Assembly: GCA_902574215.1 (NCBI GenBank)
Contig: CACGMR010000009.1
Location: forward strand, 1-34,570
Length of the DNA: 34,570 bases
Direction of reading: 5' to 3'
DNA from: an uncultured Pelagibacteraceae bacterium
GTDB lineage: Bacteria; Pseudomonadota; Alphaproteobacteria; Pelagibacterales; Pelagibacteraceae
Shown here: positions 9,567 to 17,935 of the stretch, piece by piece
How the letters are laid out: each line of letters begins with the position of its first letter
How positions within the stretch are numbered: the first letter of the stretch is position 1
Program-made: the position numbers and the translations under genes
Notes under the pieces: generated by a model
The model's input: only the letters and a program-made list of their open reading frames with translations
Databases searched by the model: none
Told to the model about the DNA's origin: nothing

Positions 9567-10859
9567 TTACTTAAGTTTTAGATATTGGCTATTAAGCAAG
9601 CCTACTGCTTTAAGCAGATTGTATTGGGCCATTAGATAGTTTTTCTCAGAATTTGCTAGAGAAATTTGGGCAGATAGTAATAAAGCATTTGATTGAACAA
9701 CATCTAAAGTGTTTCTAGATCCTCTTTCGTATTCTGCTGCTATTCCTTCATTAGCTATTTCAGCTGCTTTTACTTGAACTCTAACTGAGTTCAAAAAACT
9801 TTCAGAAGATTCTAAACTAGACCATGCACTTGCTACATTAGTTTCATTGGTTCTTACAGCATCATCTAAAAATAATCTTTTTCTTGTAGTCAAATTTGAA
9901 TTTTTACTAATAGTCGATCTCTTTTTTCCTCCTGAATAAAAAGGCCAACTAATCTCTGCTTTTAAAATATCTTTTTCTCTTTCAGCATAAGTAGAACTTA
10001 GGTCATCCGTATATGATCTTTCTACAGATAAAGAAGCGGTTGGTTTCAAGTCTGACTCTGAAATTGCTAATTCTTTTTCTGCTTTTGATAAATCTAATTT
10101 TGCAATCTGGATATCAGGATTATTTTGTTTTGAAAGATTAATTGCATCATTTAAAGATTTTGGAATACTGACTATCGCATTTGAGTTTTTTTGTAATAGA
10201 TTTGGATCACTGATTTTACCAATTATATTCTCATAATTTAGTTTGCTGATTAATAAGTCACTTTTTGCTTTAGCAAATTGTGCTTGAGCACCTGCAAGTG
10301 ATGACTCAGATTGTGCCAAATCAGTATTTGTAATTTGACCTCTATCTCTTCTAATTTTATCATTTTCAACTTGTCTAATTAAAAGATTTAAATTTTTTCC
10401 GTTAATATCTAAAGTTTCTCTGGCTAAAATTAGATTTGTAAATGCATCAATTGCTTTATGTAAAATTTCTTGTTCTTTTTTAATTAAATTTGCTTTAGCT
10501 AAGTCTAAAGCAGTAATATTTTTTTCAAGTGTAAGATCTCTGCCATAATCTAACAATGTTTGTTCTAATTTAATTGAAGTTGTAAACGGGTCTACATCGC
10601 TGACACTTGCATCACCACCACTTTGATTAGTTAGTTTGTTTGTATTCTCAAAACTTTTTGATCCTTTTATAGTTAGAGAAGGTTTGTAATCAGACTTTGA
10701 AATGTTTACATCTTCTTCCGAAACTTTAATATTTTCTCTTTCCGCATTAAGCTGAATATTATTTTGATAAGTTTGATTTAATGCATCAAGAAGAGTAACT
10801 GCAAAAGCGCTATTAAAATAAAATATTGATGCAATTACTATTATAAATATTTTTTTCAT
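9567..10859 (-). CDS. TolC-family outer membrane efflux/secretion protein
   Basis: Forms the outer-membrane channel and periplasmic tunnel used by type I secretion or RND/ABC export systems. Residues 1-20 are a signal peptide ending AFA, followed by VTLLDALNQTYQNN, the usual start of mature TolC. Two long Ala/Ser/Asn-rich helical repeats follow, with family motifs LEQTLLDYGRD (near 100) in the first half and SWPFYSGGKKRS in the second. The C-terminus is a repeat-2 coiled coil ending AQYNLLKAVGLL. Length 430 fits the family. It overlaps the kinase gene upstream by 4 bases (ATGA). No inner-membrane or adaptor partner lies nearby, so the exported substrate is unknown. Confidence 0.88.
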   Translation of the reverse strand: MKKIFIIVIASIFYFNSAFAVTLLDALNQTYQNNIQLNAERENIKVSEEDVNISKSDYKPSLTIKGSKSFENTNKLTNQSGGDASVSDVDPFTTSIKLEQTLLDYGRDLTLEKNITALDLAKANLIKKEQEILHKAIDAFTNLILARETLDINGKNLNLLIRQVENDKIRRDRGQITNTDLAQSESSLAGAQAQFAKAKSDLLISKLNYENIIGKISDPNLLQKNSNAIVSIPKSLNDAINLSKQNNPDIQIAKLDLSKAEKELAISESDLKPTASLSVERSYTDDLSSTYAEREKDILKAEISWPFYSGGKKRSTISKNSNLTTRKRLFLDDAVRTNETNVASAWSSLESSESFLNSVRVQVKAAEIANEGIAAEYERGSRNTLDVVQSNALLLSAQISLANSEKNYLMAQYNLLKAVGLLNSQYLKLK

Positions 10860-11785
10860 TTTGATTTATATATAGCAGTTTTAATTTGATGGTTACTGTT
10901 TAAATTTAAAATTATAGAGGCGTATTTGGGCATATTTTTAAACATATTTTGAGTAATTCTTTGGTAAGTTTGCATAAAATTTATTACGTCCCCTTTACTC
11001 ATTATTTTATGACCACCTTTTTTCTTTGTTTTTAACCATAGTTTGTGTTCCTGCTTTAATCTCCACTTTTGTAATAAACTAAAGTTTTTTGCTTTTAAGT
11101 AAATCATACAATTTAACTGGTAATATAGCTTTTTATATTTAGTTTTTAATTGTTGATTAACATATTTTCTCCAAACTAATTTATGGTCATTAGCTTTTTC
11201 CATTGAGTTAATAGATTTTTTTAACGTCTTGTTAGCTTCCGCTCTTGCTCCAACACACCATCCTTCAAAAATAATTACATTTGGTCTTTTGTTTATTTTG
11301 TTCCATTTGTTTTTAGGAAATCTATCATCAATTGCCTTATTAAAATTTGGTAATTTCATTTTTTTAAATTTTTTTGCTTTAGATTTTTTAAAGAAATCTA
11401 ACATCATATTGATATCATGAGTTCCAGGAACTCCTCTAGTAAGCAACATAGGATGTACTTTTTTTGATAAAGCTATTCTTTCTTTTCTAGTTTTATAAAA
11501 ATCATCAATGGAGATCTTGAATACTCTCAATTTAAAATACTTTTCTAATATTATCTTAATTATGGAGCTAATGGTTGTTTTTCCCGTTCCTTGTCCCCCG
11601 GCTAATCCGACAAAGTAAGGATTTTTATGATCTGCTTTTTTTGCAATCCAAAAACATATTGGGATTAAAAAATTCTTAATCATCCCCTCTTTATTACCAA
11701 ACTTTTCAGTTGAAGTTTCTTGTGATTTAATAAATTTAAAACAATCTTTTTTAACTTTCTTAAAACACTCTTCAGATAATTTCAT
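10856..11785 (-). CDS. D-glycerate 3-kinase-like P-loop kinase
   Basis: Probably phosphorylates D-glycerate to 3-phosphoglycerate; the family is the P-loop glycerate kinase related to plant GLYK and distantly to uridine kinase. Visible elements are Walker A GGQGTGKTT, SIDDFYKTR, the TRGVPGTHDI block, LPNFNKAIDDR, and IIFEGWCVG, all in the order seen in that family. The reading frame could open at ATG 11830, but that would overlap the preceding gene by 38 bases. ATG 11785 lies 7 bases after that gene's stop and gives 309 residues, so I prefer it. The C-terminal third is unusually Lys-rich. Substrate is inferred from family; phosphoribulokinase- or uridine-kinase-like roles are less likely. Confidence 0.72.
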   Translation of the reverse strand: MKLSEECFKKVKKDCFKFIKSQETSTEKFGNKEGMIKNFLIPICFWIAKKADHKNPYFVGLAGGQGTGKTTISSIIKIILEKYFKLRVFKISIDDFYKTRKERIALSKKVHPMLLTRGVPGTHDINMMLDFFKKSKAKKFKKMKLPNFNKAIDDRFPKNKWNKINKRPNVIIFEGWCVGARAEANKTLKKSINSMEKANDHKLVWRKYVNQQLKTKYKKLYYQLNCMIYLKAKNFSLLQKWRLKQEHKLWLKTKKKGGHKIMSKGDVINFMQTYQRITQNMFKNMPKYASIILNLNSNHQIKTAIYKSK

Positions 11786-11792
11786 TGGACTT

Positions 11793-12158
11793 TTATTTTT
11801 CTTGATCCATTGGATGATTAAGACCATCAAAGAAAGCTACTTCTTTTAAATCTTCTACTTTTACTTCATCTACACAACCTAAATTAAACCCAGTCATAGC
11901 AGGTGCACTTCTTGGATTATGATGAGTGTAAATTCCACATTCGGTACAAAAGTAATGGTTAGCAACTTTAGTATGATACTGATAAAGTTTTAATTTATCT
12001 TCTCCTTTAGTAACTTTAAAATCTTCGTTTTTAACCATTCCCATTGTTGCATTTTTTCTTTTACAAATAGAACAATTACATCTTACAATTTTTGCTAATT
12101 CGTTAACTGTAGCATTAATTTCTGCTTCTACAGCTCCACAATGACAATTTAATTTCAT
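11793..12158 (-). CDS. GFA/CENP-V family zinc protein
   Basis: A 121-residue cytosolic protein of the glutathione-dependent formaldehyde-activating (Gfa-like) fold. Zinc ligands stand in their usual places: Cys5 and Cys7 (CHCG), Cys27, Cys29 and Cys32 (CNCSICKR), Cys71 and Cys74 (FCTECGIYTHH). Family members are often annotated as S-hydroxymethylglutathione synthase, but the enzymatic role of most is unproven and I do not claim it here. A good Shine-Dalgarno (AGGAG) precedes the ATG. It lies in the leftward cupin-VOC-GFA-kinase-tolC run, 12 bases after the VOC gene. Confidence 0.85.
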   Translation of the reverse strand: MKLNCHCGAVEAEINATVNELAKIVRCNCSICKRKNATMGMVKNEDFKVTKGEDKLKLYQYHTKVANHYFCTECGIYTHHNPRSAPAMTGFNLGCVDEVKVEDLKEVAFFDGLNHPMDQEK

Positions 12159-12170
12159 ATATCTCCTTTT

Positions 12171-12554
12171 TTATTTTAAAACACTTTTAGCTGCAATCTT
12201 ATTTCCATCCATATCTCTTATATAAGCATAATAATTACCATCACTTCTTACTCCTGGCGCACCTTCATCAACAGCTCCCTTGTACATCGCAATTTCATAA
12301 AATTTTTCTACTGCCTCTTTAGATTCTGCTAATAGTGTTATTTGTGTTCCATTGCCAAAGGTTGCTGGTTCACCATTTACAGGATCTGTTACATAGAATT
12401 GAGCCTTATCAGGCTCACTTGAATGAGCATAACCAATATATTTTTCTGTTGTTACAATTTTTTTTAATTTTAATGGCTCTAAAATAGCATCATAGAACTC
12501 ACTAGATTTTTTATAATCATTAGAACCAACCATTACAAAATCTAAAATATTCAT
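12171..12554 (-). CDS. VOC-superfamily (glyoxalase/bleomycin-resistance-like) protein
   Basis: Two beta-alpha-beta-beta-beta modules fill the 127 residues: FVMVGSNDYKKSSEFYDAIL opens the first and a DMDGNKI element closes the second, as in glyoxalase I relatives. The usual first metal-ligand His of the D-H-V motif is replaced (LDFVMV), and the C-terminal Glu position reads Ala (NKIAAKS). It may therefore bind metal differently or not at all. The specific reaction cannot be told. It follows the cupin gene by 16 bases in the same direction. Confidence 0.75.
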   Translation of the reverse strand: MNILDFVMVGSNDYKKSSEFYDAILEPLKLKKIVTTEKYIGYAHSSEPDKAQFYVTDPVNGEPATFGNGTQITLLAESKEAVEKFYEIAMYKGAVDEGAPGVRSDGNYYAYIRDMDGNKIAAKSVLK

Positions 12555-12570
12555 GATTTATATTTATTTA

Positions 12571-12921
12571 CTATTCTCCCCATTTTCCATGAAACTCATA
12601 AACTACCGCAGGTTTATCGCCTACTACCCAACCATCATGACCTGGTTCAATTGAATATGCATCACCAGCTTTATAAGTTAATTCAGTTCCATCATCATGT
12701 TTTGCGCAAACTGCCCCTGAAACAATTACGCCAAGATGTTTTGCTTTGCAGCTATCTGTGCCAACTGTTGGCTTAATGTCTTGTGACCATTTCCAACCTG
12801 GTTGTAAAACTAATCTCATAACTCTTTGATCTCCTACTTTCACAATATCTATTTTGGCATTTTTAAAATTCGTGTTACTTTCGTCTGGATTGTCAAAAGT
12901 TTTGACTTCAATTGAACTCAT
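12571..12921 (-). CDS. Small cupin-domain protein
   Basis: A single-domain cupin of 116 residues. The beta-barrel signatures are KHLGVIVSGAVCAKHDDG (motif 1 region) and GDAYSIEPGHDGWVVGD (motif 2 with the PxxH element). Function is unassigned; such proteins range from sugar isomerases and dioxygenases to binding proteins. A strong Shine-Dalgarno (AAAAGGAG) precedes ATG 12921. It is the first gene of the leftward run ending in the tolC-like gene, and its promoter must lie in the 154 bases shared with umuD. Confidence 0.72.
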   Translation of the reverse strand: MSSIEVKTFDNPDESNTNFKNAKIDIVKVGDQRVMRLVLQPGWKWSQDIKPTVGTDSCKAKHLGVIVSGAVCAKHDDGTELTYKAGDAYSIEPGHDGWVVGDKPAVVYEFHGKWGE

Positions 12922-12988
12922 TATTTTTCTCCTTTTATAATTAAATTAGAATTTTAAACTATCCTTGGTTGGAGTTATCCACAAGCAC

Positions 12989-13055
12989 ACAAAATGTAGT
13001 TTCGATGTTCACGTTTTGATTCACTTTTGATTCAATTACGGACTCAAAATACAAC
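12989..13055 (+). promoter_or_regulatory. umuDC promoter with SOS-like 11-bp direct repeats
   Basis: Three repeats with an 11-base period start at 13007, 13018 and 13029: GTTC-N7-GATT-N7-GATT. This is the spacing of the alphaproteobacterial SOS box GTTC-N7-GTTC. The last copies overlap a plausible -35 (TTGATT, 13027-13032), which is 17 bases from a weak -10 (TACAAC, 13050-13055). A reversed copy of the core, ACAAAATGT at 12989-12997, is also found in the element before recA. Binding by a LexA-type repressor is inferred. Confidence 0.5.
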
Positions 13056-13075
13056 CTCTTGAGTGTATTGTGTAA

Positions 13076-13501
13076 ATGGTCTATAAAGTAGAACAAAACA
13101 AGAACATGAAACTAACAATCCCTTATTATCTACATAAAGCAGGCGCTGGTTTTCCTTCCCCTGCTACTGATTATATCGAAGAAGATATTGATCTGAACAT
13201 GCATTTAATAAGAAATGTTCCAGCAACTTTCATCATCAGAGTTCAAGGTAAATCAATGGTTGATGTTGGGATTAATGATGGTGACTTATTGGTGGTTGAT
13301 AAAAGTTTAAAACCAAAAAACTTCTCAACAGTGATTGCGAATGTTCATGACGAACTTGTGGTTAAAACTTTAGTTCAAGAACGAGATAAAAAATTTTTAA
13401 CTTCTGGTTCTAAAGAATTTTCTGACAGAATTTTAATTAACGAAGAACAAGATATTTTTATTTGGGGGGTTGTTACTTATGTCATCCATTCAACGTACTA
13501 A
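13076..13501 (+). CDS. umuD: UmuD-like Pol V accessory protein (S24 self-cleaving)
   Basis: Self-cleaves after contact with RecA filaments to UmuD', which joins UmuC as mutagenic DNA polymerase V. Using ATG 13076, the key residues fall at exactly the E. coli numbers: cleavage bond Ala24-Gly25 (AGFPSP), nucleophile Ser60 in GKSM and general base Lys97 in ELVVK. E. coli UmuD has Cys at the cleavage position; Ala-Gly here is LexA-like. The match in numbering decides this start over Met11. Length is 141 (139 in E. coli). The gene is divergent from the cupin gene and overlaps umuC. Confidence 0.93.
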   Translation: MVYKVEQNKNMKLTIPYYLHKAGAGFPSPATDYIEEDIDLNMHLIRNVPATFIIRVQGKSMVDVGINDGDLLVVDKSLKPKNFSTVIANVHDELVVKTLVQERDKKFLTSGSKEFSDRILINEEQDIFIWGVVTYVIHSTY

Positions 13502-14756
13502 AAAGATAGCATTAATTGATTGTAATTCTTTTTATGTCTCGTGTGAGCGATTATTTAATCCAAAAATAAGAAGAAAGCCTGTTGTCGTTCTATCTAATAA
13601 TGATGGCTGTATCATCTCAAGATCAAATGAAGCAAAAGCTTTAGGGATTAAAATGGGTGAGCCTTATTTTAAAGCAAAAGATATTATTCTTAAAAATAAA
13701 GTTGAAGTTTTCTCATCAAACTATTCTTTATATGGAGATTTATCTAGAAGAGTGATGCGAACTCTTAAAAGATTTAATTCAGAAATAGAAGTTTATTCAA
13801 TTGATGAAGCTTTTTTAGATTTATCAAACTTTCCTGACAGTGAAGTGGAAAAAGTTGGAAAAGAAATAAGAGAAACAGTTTTACAATGGACTGGTATACC
13901 AACCAGTATTGGAATTGCAAATACAAAAACTTTAAGTAAAGTTGCAAACCATATTGCTAAGAAAAAACAATCAGGGGTCACAAGTTTAATTGGTATTGAA
14001 AACTTAGATCCTATTTTAGAAAAAGTTGAAATTAATGATGTCTGGGGAGTTGGAAGACAACTTACAAAGTTTTATCAAAAGCATGGCATTTATAATGCTA
14101 AACAATTAAAAAACAAATCTAATACCTGGATCAAAAAATCCTCAAATGTTTTAAGCTCAAGAACTGCAATGGAGCTTAGAGGAATTTCTTGTATTGGTCT
14201 AGAGACCACGACTACTAAAAGAAAGAGCTGTGTAGTTTCAAGATCATTTGGAAAAAGAATTGAAACATTCCAAGAGTTAAAAGAAGCAGTCGCAAATTAT
14301 TGTTTAAATGCATCTGAAAAAATTAGATCAGAGTCTTTAGTTGCAAAAGCAATTACTGTATTTGTTAGAACAAGTCCTTTCCAAAGAAACTTTGGTTATT
14401 ACTCAAATGCAAAAACAGTTGATTTTCCAATTGCAACAAACAACAGTATTGAAACAGTAAAGACAGCCGTTTCAATATTAGAAAGTATTTTTAAAAATGG
14501 TTACCGTTATCAAAAAGCAGGTGTCATGCTTACGGGTCTATCTAATGCAAGTGATAAAACAAATTTATTTACTTCTGAAAAAGATGAAAAGATAAATAGT
14601 TTAATGCGATCAATTGATAATACTAATCATCGATACGGAAGATCCACCTTGAGTGTTGCAAGTGCTGGGGTTCATAAAAAGTGGAATATGCGAAGACAGT
14701 ATTCTTCTAAAATTGATACGGCTGATTTCTATTGCTTGCCAACAATTAGAGCTTAA
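13479..14756 (+). CDS. umuC: Error-prone DNA polymerase V catalytic subunit UmuC
   Basis: Y-family translesion polymerase. Metal-binding motifs are [13 protein letters not shown] near the N-terminus and [10 protein letters not shown], and [22 protein letters not shown] is the fingerprint of UmuC rather than DinB. The C-terminal UmuC-type region ends [11 protein letters not shown] prefer ATG 13479 (425 residues); an earlier TTG at 13470 is in frame, but ATG has a GGGGGG run about 10 bases upstream as a possible ribosome site. Its start lies 23 bases inside umuD, so the two are translationally coupled. It converges on the serine hydrolase gene with one base between the stop codons. Confidence 0.94.
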   Translation: MSSIQRTKKIALIDCNSFYVSCERLFNPKIRRKPVVVLSNNDGCIISRSNEAKALGIKMGEPYFKAKDIILKNKVEVFSSNYSLYGDLSRRVMRTLKRFNSEIEVYSIDEAFLDLSNFPDSEVEKVGKEIRETVLQWTGIPTSIGIANTKTLSKVANHIAKKKQSGVTSLIGIENLDPILEKVEINDVWGVGRQLTKFYQKHGIYNAKQLKNKSNTWIKKSSNVLSSRTAMELRGISCIGLETTTTKRKSCVVSRSFGKRIETFQELKEAVANYCLNASEKIRSESLVAKAITVFVRTSPFQRNFGYYSNAKTVDFPIATNNSIETVKTAVSILESIFKNGYRYQKAGVMLTGLSNASDKTNLFTSEKDEKINSLMRSIDNTNHRYGRSTLSVASAGVHKKWNMRRQYSSKIDTADFYCLPTIRA

Positions 14757-14757
14757 T

Positions 14758-16134
14758 TTATTTGCCTTTTTTAATTACTGAATAACCTATCTTCTTCCAA
14801 TTGAAGTCTCGATGAATAGCTATCGTTGCAACAATTCTTCCACGTTCAAAATCTATTGTAAATATTTGGCCACCATAACCATCCATTATGAATATAGGTC
14901 TATTTTTCATGCCTTTAAGTCCTGTATGAAAAAAACCAGCATAAGATTTTGTAAGACCGAATGAGTCTTTGTTATTTTCCCATCGTTCATTTTTCTTAAT
15001 CTTTCTCTCGAACAAAGATTTTAAATATTTTCCTTCACAGGTATCATTTTGCCAATCATCCAACATAGCTTTTGACATTCTTAAATAATCATATCTCGTA
15101 GCTAAAAAGGTACTATGAGTTGATCGATCACCTGGTTCTGATGTCTCAGGTTCAACAAAATACATACCATATTGAATTCCAACTTTTTTTCTAAAAATAT
15201 CATCAAGTAATTCTTGGTATTTTTCTTCTCCAACTTTGAAAATTAAATAATTCATAATCAAAGGAGGTGGAAAATTATTATAAGCATATTTTCTTTTAGA
15301 TTTTTTTATCTCCTTAAATTCATTCTCCATTGCTTTTTTAATTGTAGTATTAGAAACAGAACGTCCAGTTTTTTTATATCTGTTGCTAGGATTGTCTTTT
15401 GAAAAATATGCCTGATCTCCAGCTGCCATATTGATGATATCAATGATTTTTTGATTATGATAAATACTGTTCTTAATCAAAGGCCAATCATCTATTTTTG
15501 CATCAATACTTTCAACATATCCTTTGCATATTGCATGTCCTAAAATATATGATGCAAGACTTTTTCCAACTGATTGGGAATGAAACTGTGTTTCATTGGT
15601 AAAAACTTTTCCAAATTTATTTTTTGGACTTATTTCATCAACAACAATTTTACCATCTTCGTACAACATATAACTCAACAGTGCAGTTTTCTGCATTTGT
15701 TTTTTAATAAATTTGTCTTCTCTTAAATCAAATTTGAATTGATATGGATTATCTGAAGGTCTGATATCACTATATCTCTCGTTATTTGTCCAATTTTGAT
15801 GAACATACATCCAATAATAAAATAACAACGTTTCATAATTTGCCTTTACGTCTTTACCTTGTATTTTTTCAGGAATTTCAGAATTACCGTTATAAGTATT
15901 TACATTATAATTACCTTTAATTTTTTTATCTTTATCGCATTTGTTGTAATACCAAAGATGGCTAAATTTTTCTAAATCTTTACATTTGCCAGTTGGTTCT
16001 GCAAATCCAACTTTATAATATTCAGTAAACTCATTTTTTGCCAACCATTTATTAAATTCTGGAAAAAGTCTTTCTCTCGCGGTAGAATTATTTGAAAATA
16101 TTAATATAAATAAGATAATAAATATTTTTTTCAT
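14758..16134 (-). CDS. Exported class C beta-lactamase-fold serine hydrolase (copy 1)
   Basis: Residues 1-19 form a signal peptide (MKKIFIILFILIFSNNSTA). The catalytic half carries S-x-x-K as Ser188-Val-Gly-Lys191, Y-x-N as Tyr285-Asn-Asn287, and a GYGGQ segment near the C-terminus that stands in for the KTG/HxG box. This pattern fits PF00144 serine esterases/amidases such as 6-aminohexanoate-dimer hydrolase rather than true beta-lactamases. An N-terminal domain of about 130 residues with paired Cys is not recognised. It shares layout, N-terminus (EFNKWL) and C-terminus (SVIKKGK) with the protein at 21157-22608. It lies 100 bases downstream of ureG, preceded by GAAGGTG as ribosome site. Substrate unknown. 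Confidence 0.8.
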   Translation of the reverse strand: MKKIFIILFILIFSNNSTARERLFPEFNKWLAKNEFTEYYKVGFAEPTGKCKDLEKFSHLWYYNKCDKDKKIKGNYNVNTYNGNSEIPEKIQGKDVKANYETLLFYYWMYVHQNWTNNERYSDIRPSDNPYQFKFDLREDKFIKKQMQKTALLSYMLYEDGKIVVDEISPKNKFGKVFTNETQFHSQSVGKSLASYILGHAICKGYVESIDAKIDDWPLIKNSIYHNQKIIDIINMAAGDQAYFSKDNPSNRYKKTGRSVSNTTIKKAMENEFKEIKKSKRKYAYNNFPPPLIMNYLIFKVGEEKYQELLDDIFRKKVGIQYGMYFVEPETSEPGDRSTHSTFLATRYDYLRMSKAMLDDWQNDTCEGKYLKSLFERKIKKNERWENNKDSFGLTKSYAGFFHTGLKGMKNRPIFIMDGYGGQIFTIDFERGRIVATIAIHRDFNWKKIGYSVIKKGK

Positions 16135-16234
16135 TATTTTGCACCTTCTTTTAAAAATAACTTTTTTCGTTGTCCCTTTTTTTAAAAGTCAGCACAACCA
16201 GACTTTATCTTTAAAAGATTAACAGATAAATTTT

Positions 16235-16846
16235 CTAAAGACCACCTGATGAAAATAAAAATTTGGCAACATCTTCAACACCAATTTGCTTTTTCATCTG
16301 ACAAAAAACATAAGGTAAGCCATTTCGGGCCTTTTTTACGTCTTCTTTCATAGTTTCAAGATTAACTTCTACATGAGGAGCTAAATCTGTCTTATTAATA
16401 ATTAATAAGTCTGATTTTTGAATAGCAGGACCACCTTTTCTTGGGATATCTCCACCCATACCAACATCAATAACATAAATAGATAGATCGACTAGTTCTG
16501 GACTAAAAGTTGCTGCTAAATTATCTCCACCAGACTCGATTAAAATCAAATCAAGATCAGGAAATTTTTTTTTCATATTTTCAACAGCAAGCATATTAAT
16601 TGATGCATCTTCACGTATTGCAGTATGTGGACACCCTCCTGTTTCAACTCCTTTAATTCTTTCTAAAGGTAAGGCTTGGACTTTCATCAAAAATTCTGCG
16701 TCTTCTTTTGTATAAATATCGTTTGATATTACAGCCATAGAAATTTTTTTTGATAAAAATTTGCATAGTTCAGCTGTTAAACTTGTCTTCCCTGCACCAA
16801 CAGGTCCACCTATTCCAACTTTTAATGGTCCATTTATATTTTTCAT
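16235..16846 (-). CDS. ureG: Urease accessory GTPase UreG
   Basis: SIMIBI-class GTPase that drives nickel delivery to urease with UreD, UreF and UreE. The P-loop is [10 protein letters not shown] (13-22), and the nickel-binding Cys72-Pro-His74 motif stands in [30 protein letters not shown] and NKTDLA (guanine specificity) follow. The 203-residue length is typical. It overlaps ureF by 4 bases (ATGA) and is the last urease gene of the operon. Confidence 0.96.
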   Translation of the reverse strand: MKNINGPLKVGIGGPVGAGKTSLTAELCKFLSKKISMAVISNDIYTKEDAEFLMKVQALPLERIKGVETGGCPHTAIREDASINMLAVENMKKKFPDLDLILIESGGDNLAATFSPELVDLSIYVIDVGMGGDIPRKGGPAIQKSDLLIINKTDLAPHVEVNLETMKEDVKKARNGLPYVFCQMKKQIGVEDVAKFLFSSGGL

Positions 16847-17523
16847 GTTTTATAAATTCGTGTTTTCAAATTTTCATGCTTAATACTGTAGATATCACTA
16901 TTAAAACAAATTCCACCTAAGTCTTCTAAATTTAAATTTTCACTTTCTTTTTCTATTTCTTTAATTAAATCATAAGTCTGAATTATACAGTCTTGACCAA
17001 TTTTTTGTCCAATTGGTATATGTTTAATACAAACATTTATTAGATTTGATACAAAAGATTGTAGATAAGATATTATCGTTAAGTTTAAAGGTATACCAAA
17101 GTGTTTAGCTGCTTTAGCAACTGCAATTTGATATGCAGTATTTTCAAGAATTTTAAAATCCCAACTATCAGCTAAAACTTTTCTAAAAGCATTACCCATT
17201 TCAATAGACTCTATTTTTCTTTCTTTGGATGGGCAAAGAGATAGAGCCAGTTCATTTAACTCTTCTCCTTGATAAGTATGTTTCATTAAAATTACATCAT
17301 TTTTACCAGTTCCATGTTTTAAGATACATTTTAAATAATCCAAAATATCCTCTTTTGACTTAATTAAATTATCATTAATCATTGCCTCTAAACCATGAGA
17401 ATATGAAAAACTTCCAACAGGAAACGAAGGGGAAAACCAAGTTTGAAGAATTTGTAACGATTCTTTTAAATCTTTTTTACTTTTTATTTTAGTGTTTATG
17501 GCTGTGGGTTCTACCAATTCCAT
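16843..17523 (-). CDS. ureF: Urease accessory protein UreF
   Basis: All-helical scaffold and GTPase regulator that bridges UreD-bound apo-urease and UreG. Family signature [21 protein letters not shown] lies at about 27-47, followed by AKHFGIP (near 140) and the conserved C-terminal helix region with IPIGQ. Length 226 is normal. The start at ATG 17523 lies 35 bases inside ureE. It is supported by a very strong purine run GAGGGAGGAG immediately upstream, itself part of the ureE codons for its Pro-Glu-Gly-Gly-Ala stretch. Confidence 0.93.
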   Translation of the reverse strand: MELVEPTAINTKIKSKKDLKESLQILQTWFSPSFPVGSFSYSHGLEAMINDNLIKSKEDILDYLKCILKHGTGKNDVILMKHTYQGEELNELALSLCPSKERKIESIEMGNAFRKVLADSWDFKILENTAYQIAVAKAAKHFGIPLNLTIISYLQSFVSNLINVCIKHIPIGQKIGQDCIIQTYDLIKEIEKESENLNLEDLGGICFNSDIYSIKHENLKTRIYKT

Positions 17524-17932
17524 ATGCTCCTCCCTCAGGTTTAAAAGGTCTTAAAACTTTCTTAACCTTTCCCCCTAATTTTAATATCATTTTTTTTATT
17601 ACTTCATCATACTGAATAAAAATTTTATCTTTTTCAATTTGGCATGGCATATGCCTATTTCCGATATGCCAAATTAATTGCATTAAATTTTTTCCTTTTA
17701 TTTCAAGTAAACTTTCTTTTTTGTTTTTGATTAAAATCAAATTTCCACTTTGAAGTCTAAACGCTTGATTTTCTGAAAGTGATTTTGTCTCTGGTAAATT
17801 AACTAAAAATTCAAAACCATTATCTGAAACAAGTTTTTTTCTTCTTAAAAATCTCTCATCGTAAGATAAAGATATGTGATCTTTTGCTTTGTTTTTGGCT
17901 ATTTTATTTACAATTAAAAAACAATTATCCAT
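17489..17932 (-). CDS. ureE: Urease nickel metallochaperone UreE
   Basis: Dimeric nickel donor for UreG/urease. The conserved interface nickel ligand is His94 in HIGNRHMPCQI. The C-terminus ends GRTHSHKH, a short histidine tail instead of the long His-rich tail of Klebsiella UreE, so nickel storage capacity should be small. Length is 147. It starts 3 bases after ureC, and its last 35 bases overlap ureF. Confidence 0.93.
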   Translation of the reverse strand: MDNCFLIVNKIAKNKAKDHISLSYDERFLRRKKLVSDNGFEFLVNLPETKSLSENQAFRLQSGNLILIKNKKESLLEIKGKNLMQLIWHIGNRHMPCQIEKDKIFIQYDEVIKKMILKLGGKVKKVLRPFKPEGGAYGIGRTHSHKH

Positions 17933-17935
17933 AAG

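Noticed and set aside
11786..11830. A longer kinase start at ATG 11830.
   Set aside because: It would overlap the GFA gene by 38 bases and adds a non-conserved stretch; ATG 11785, 7 bases after that gene's stop, is simpler.
14758..16134. True beta-lactamase (antibiotic resistance) for the serine hydrolase pair.
   Set aside because: S-x-x-K and Y-x-N fit, but GYGGQ instead of KTG and the extra N-terminal domain point to the esterase/amidase branch of PF00144.
16135..16234. Possible terminator after ureG (AAAGTC/GACTTT arms).
   Set aside because: Only six pairs with a long loop and no T run on the leftward strand; not strong enough to annotate.
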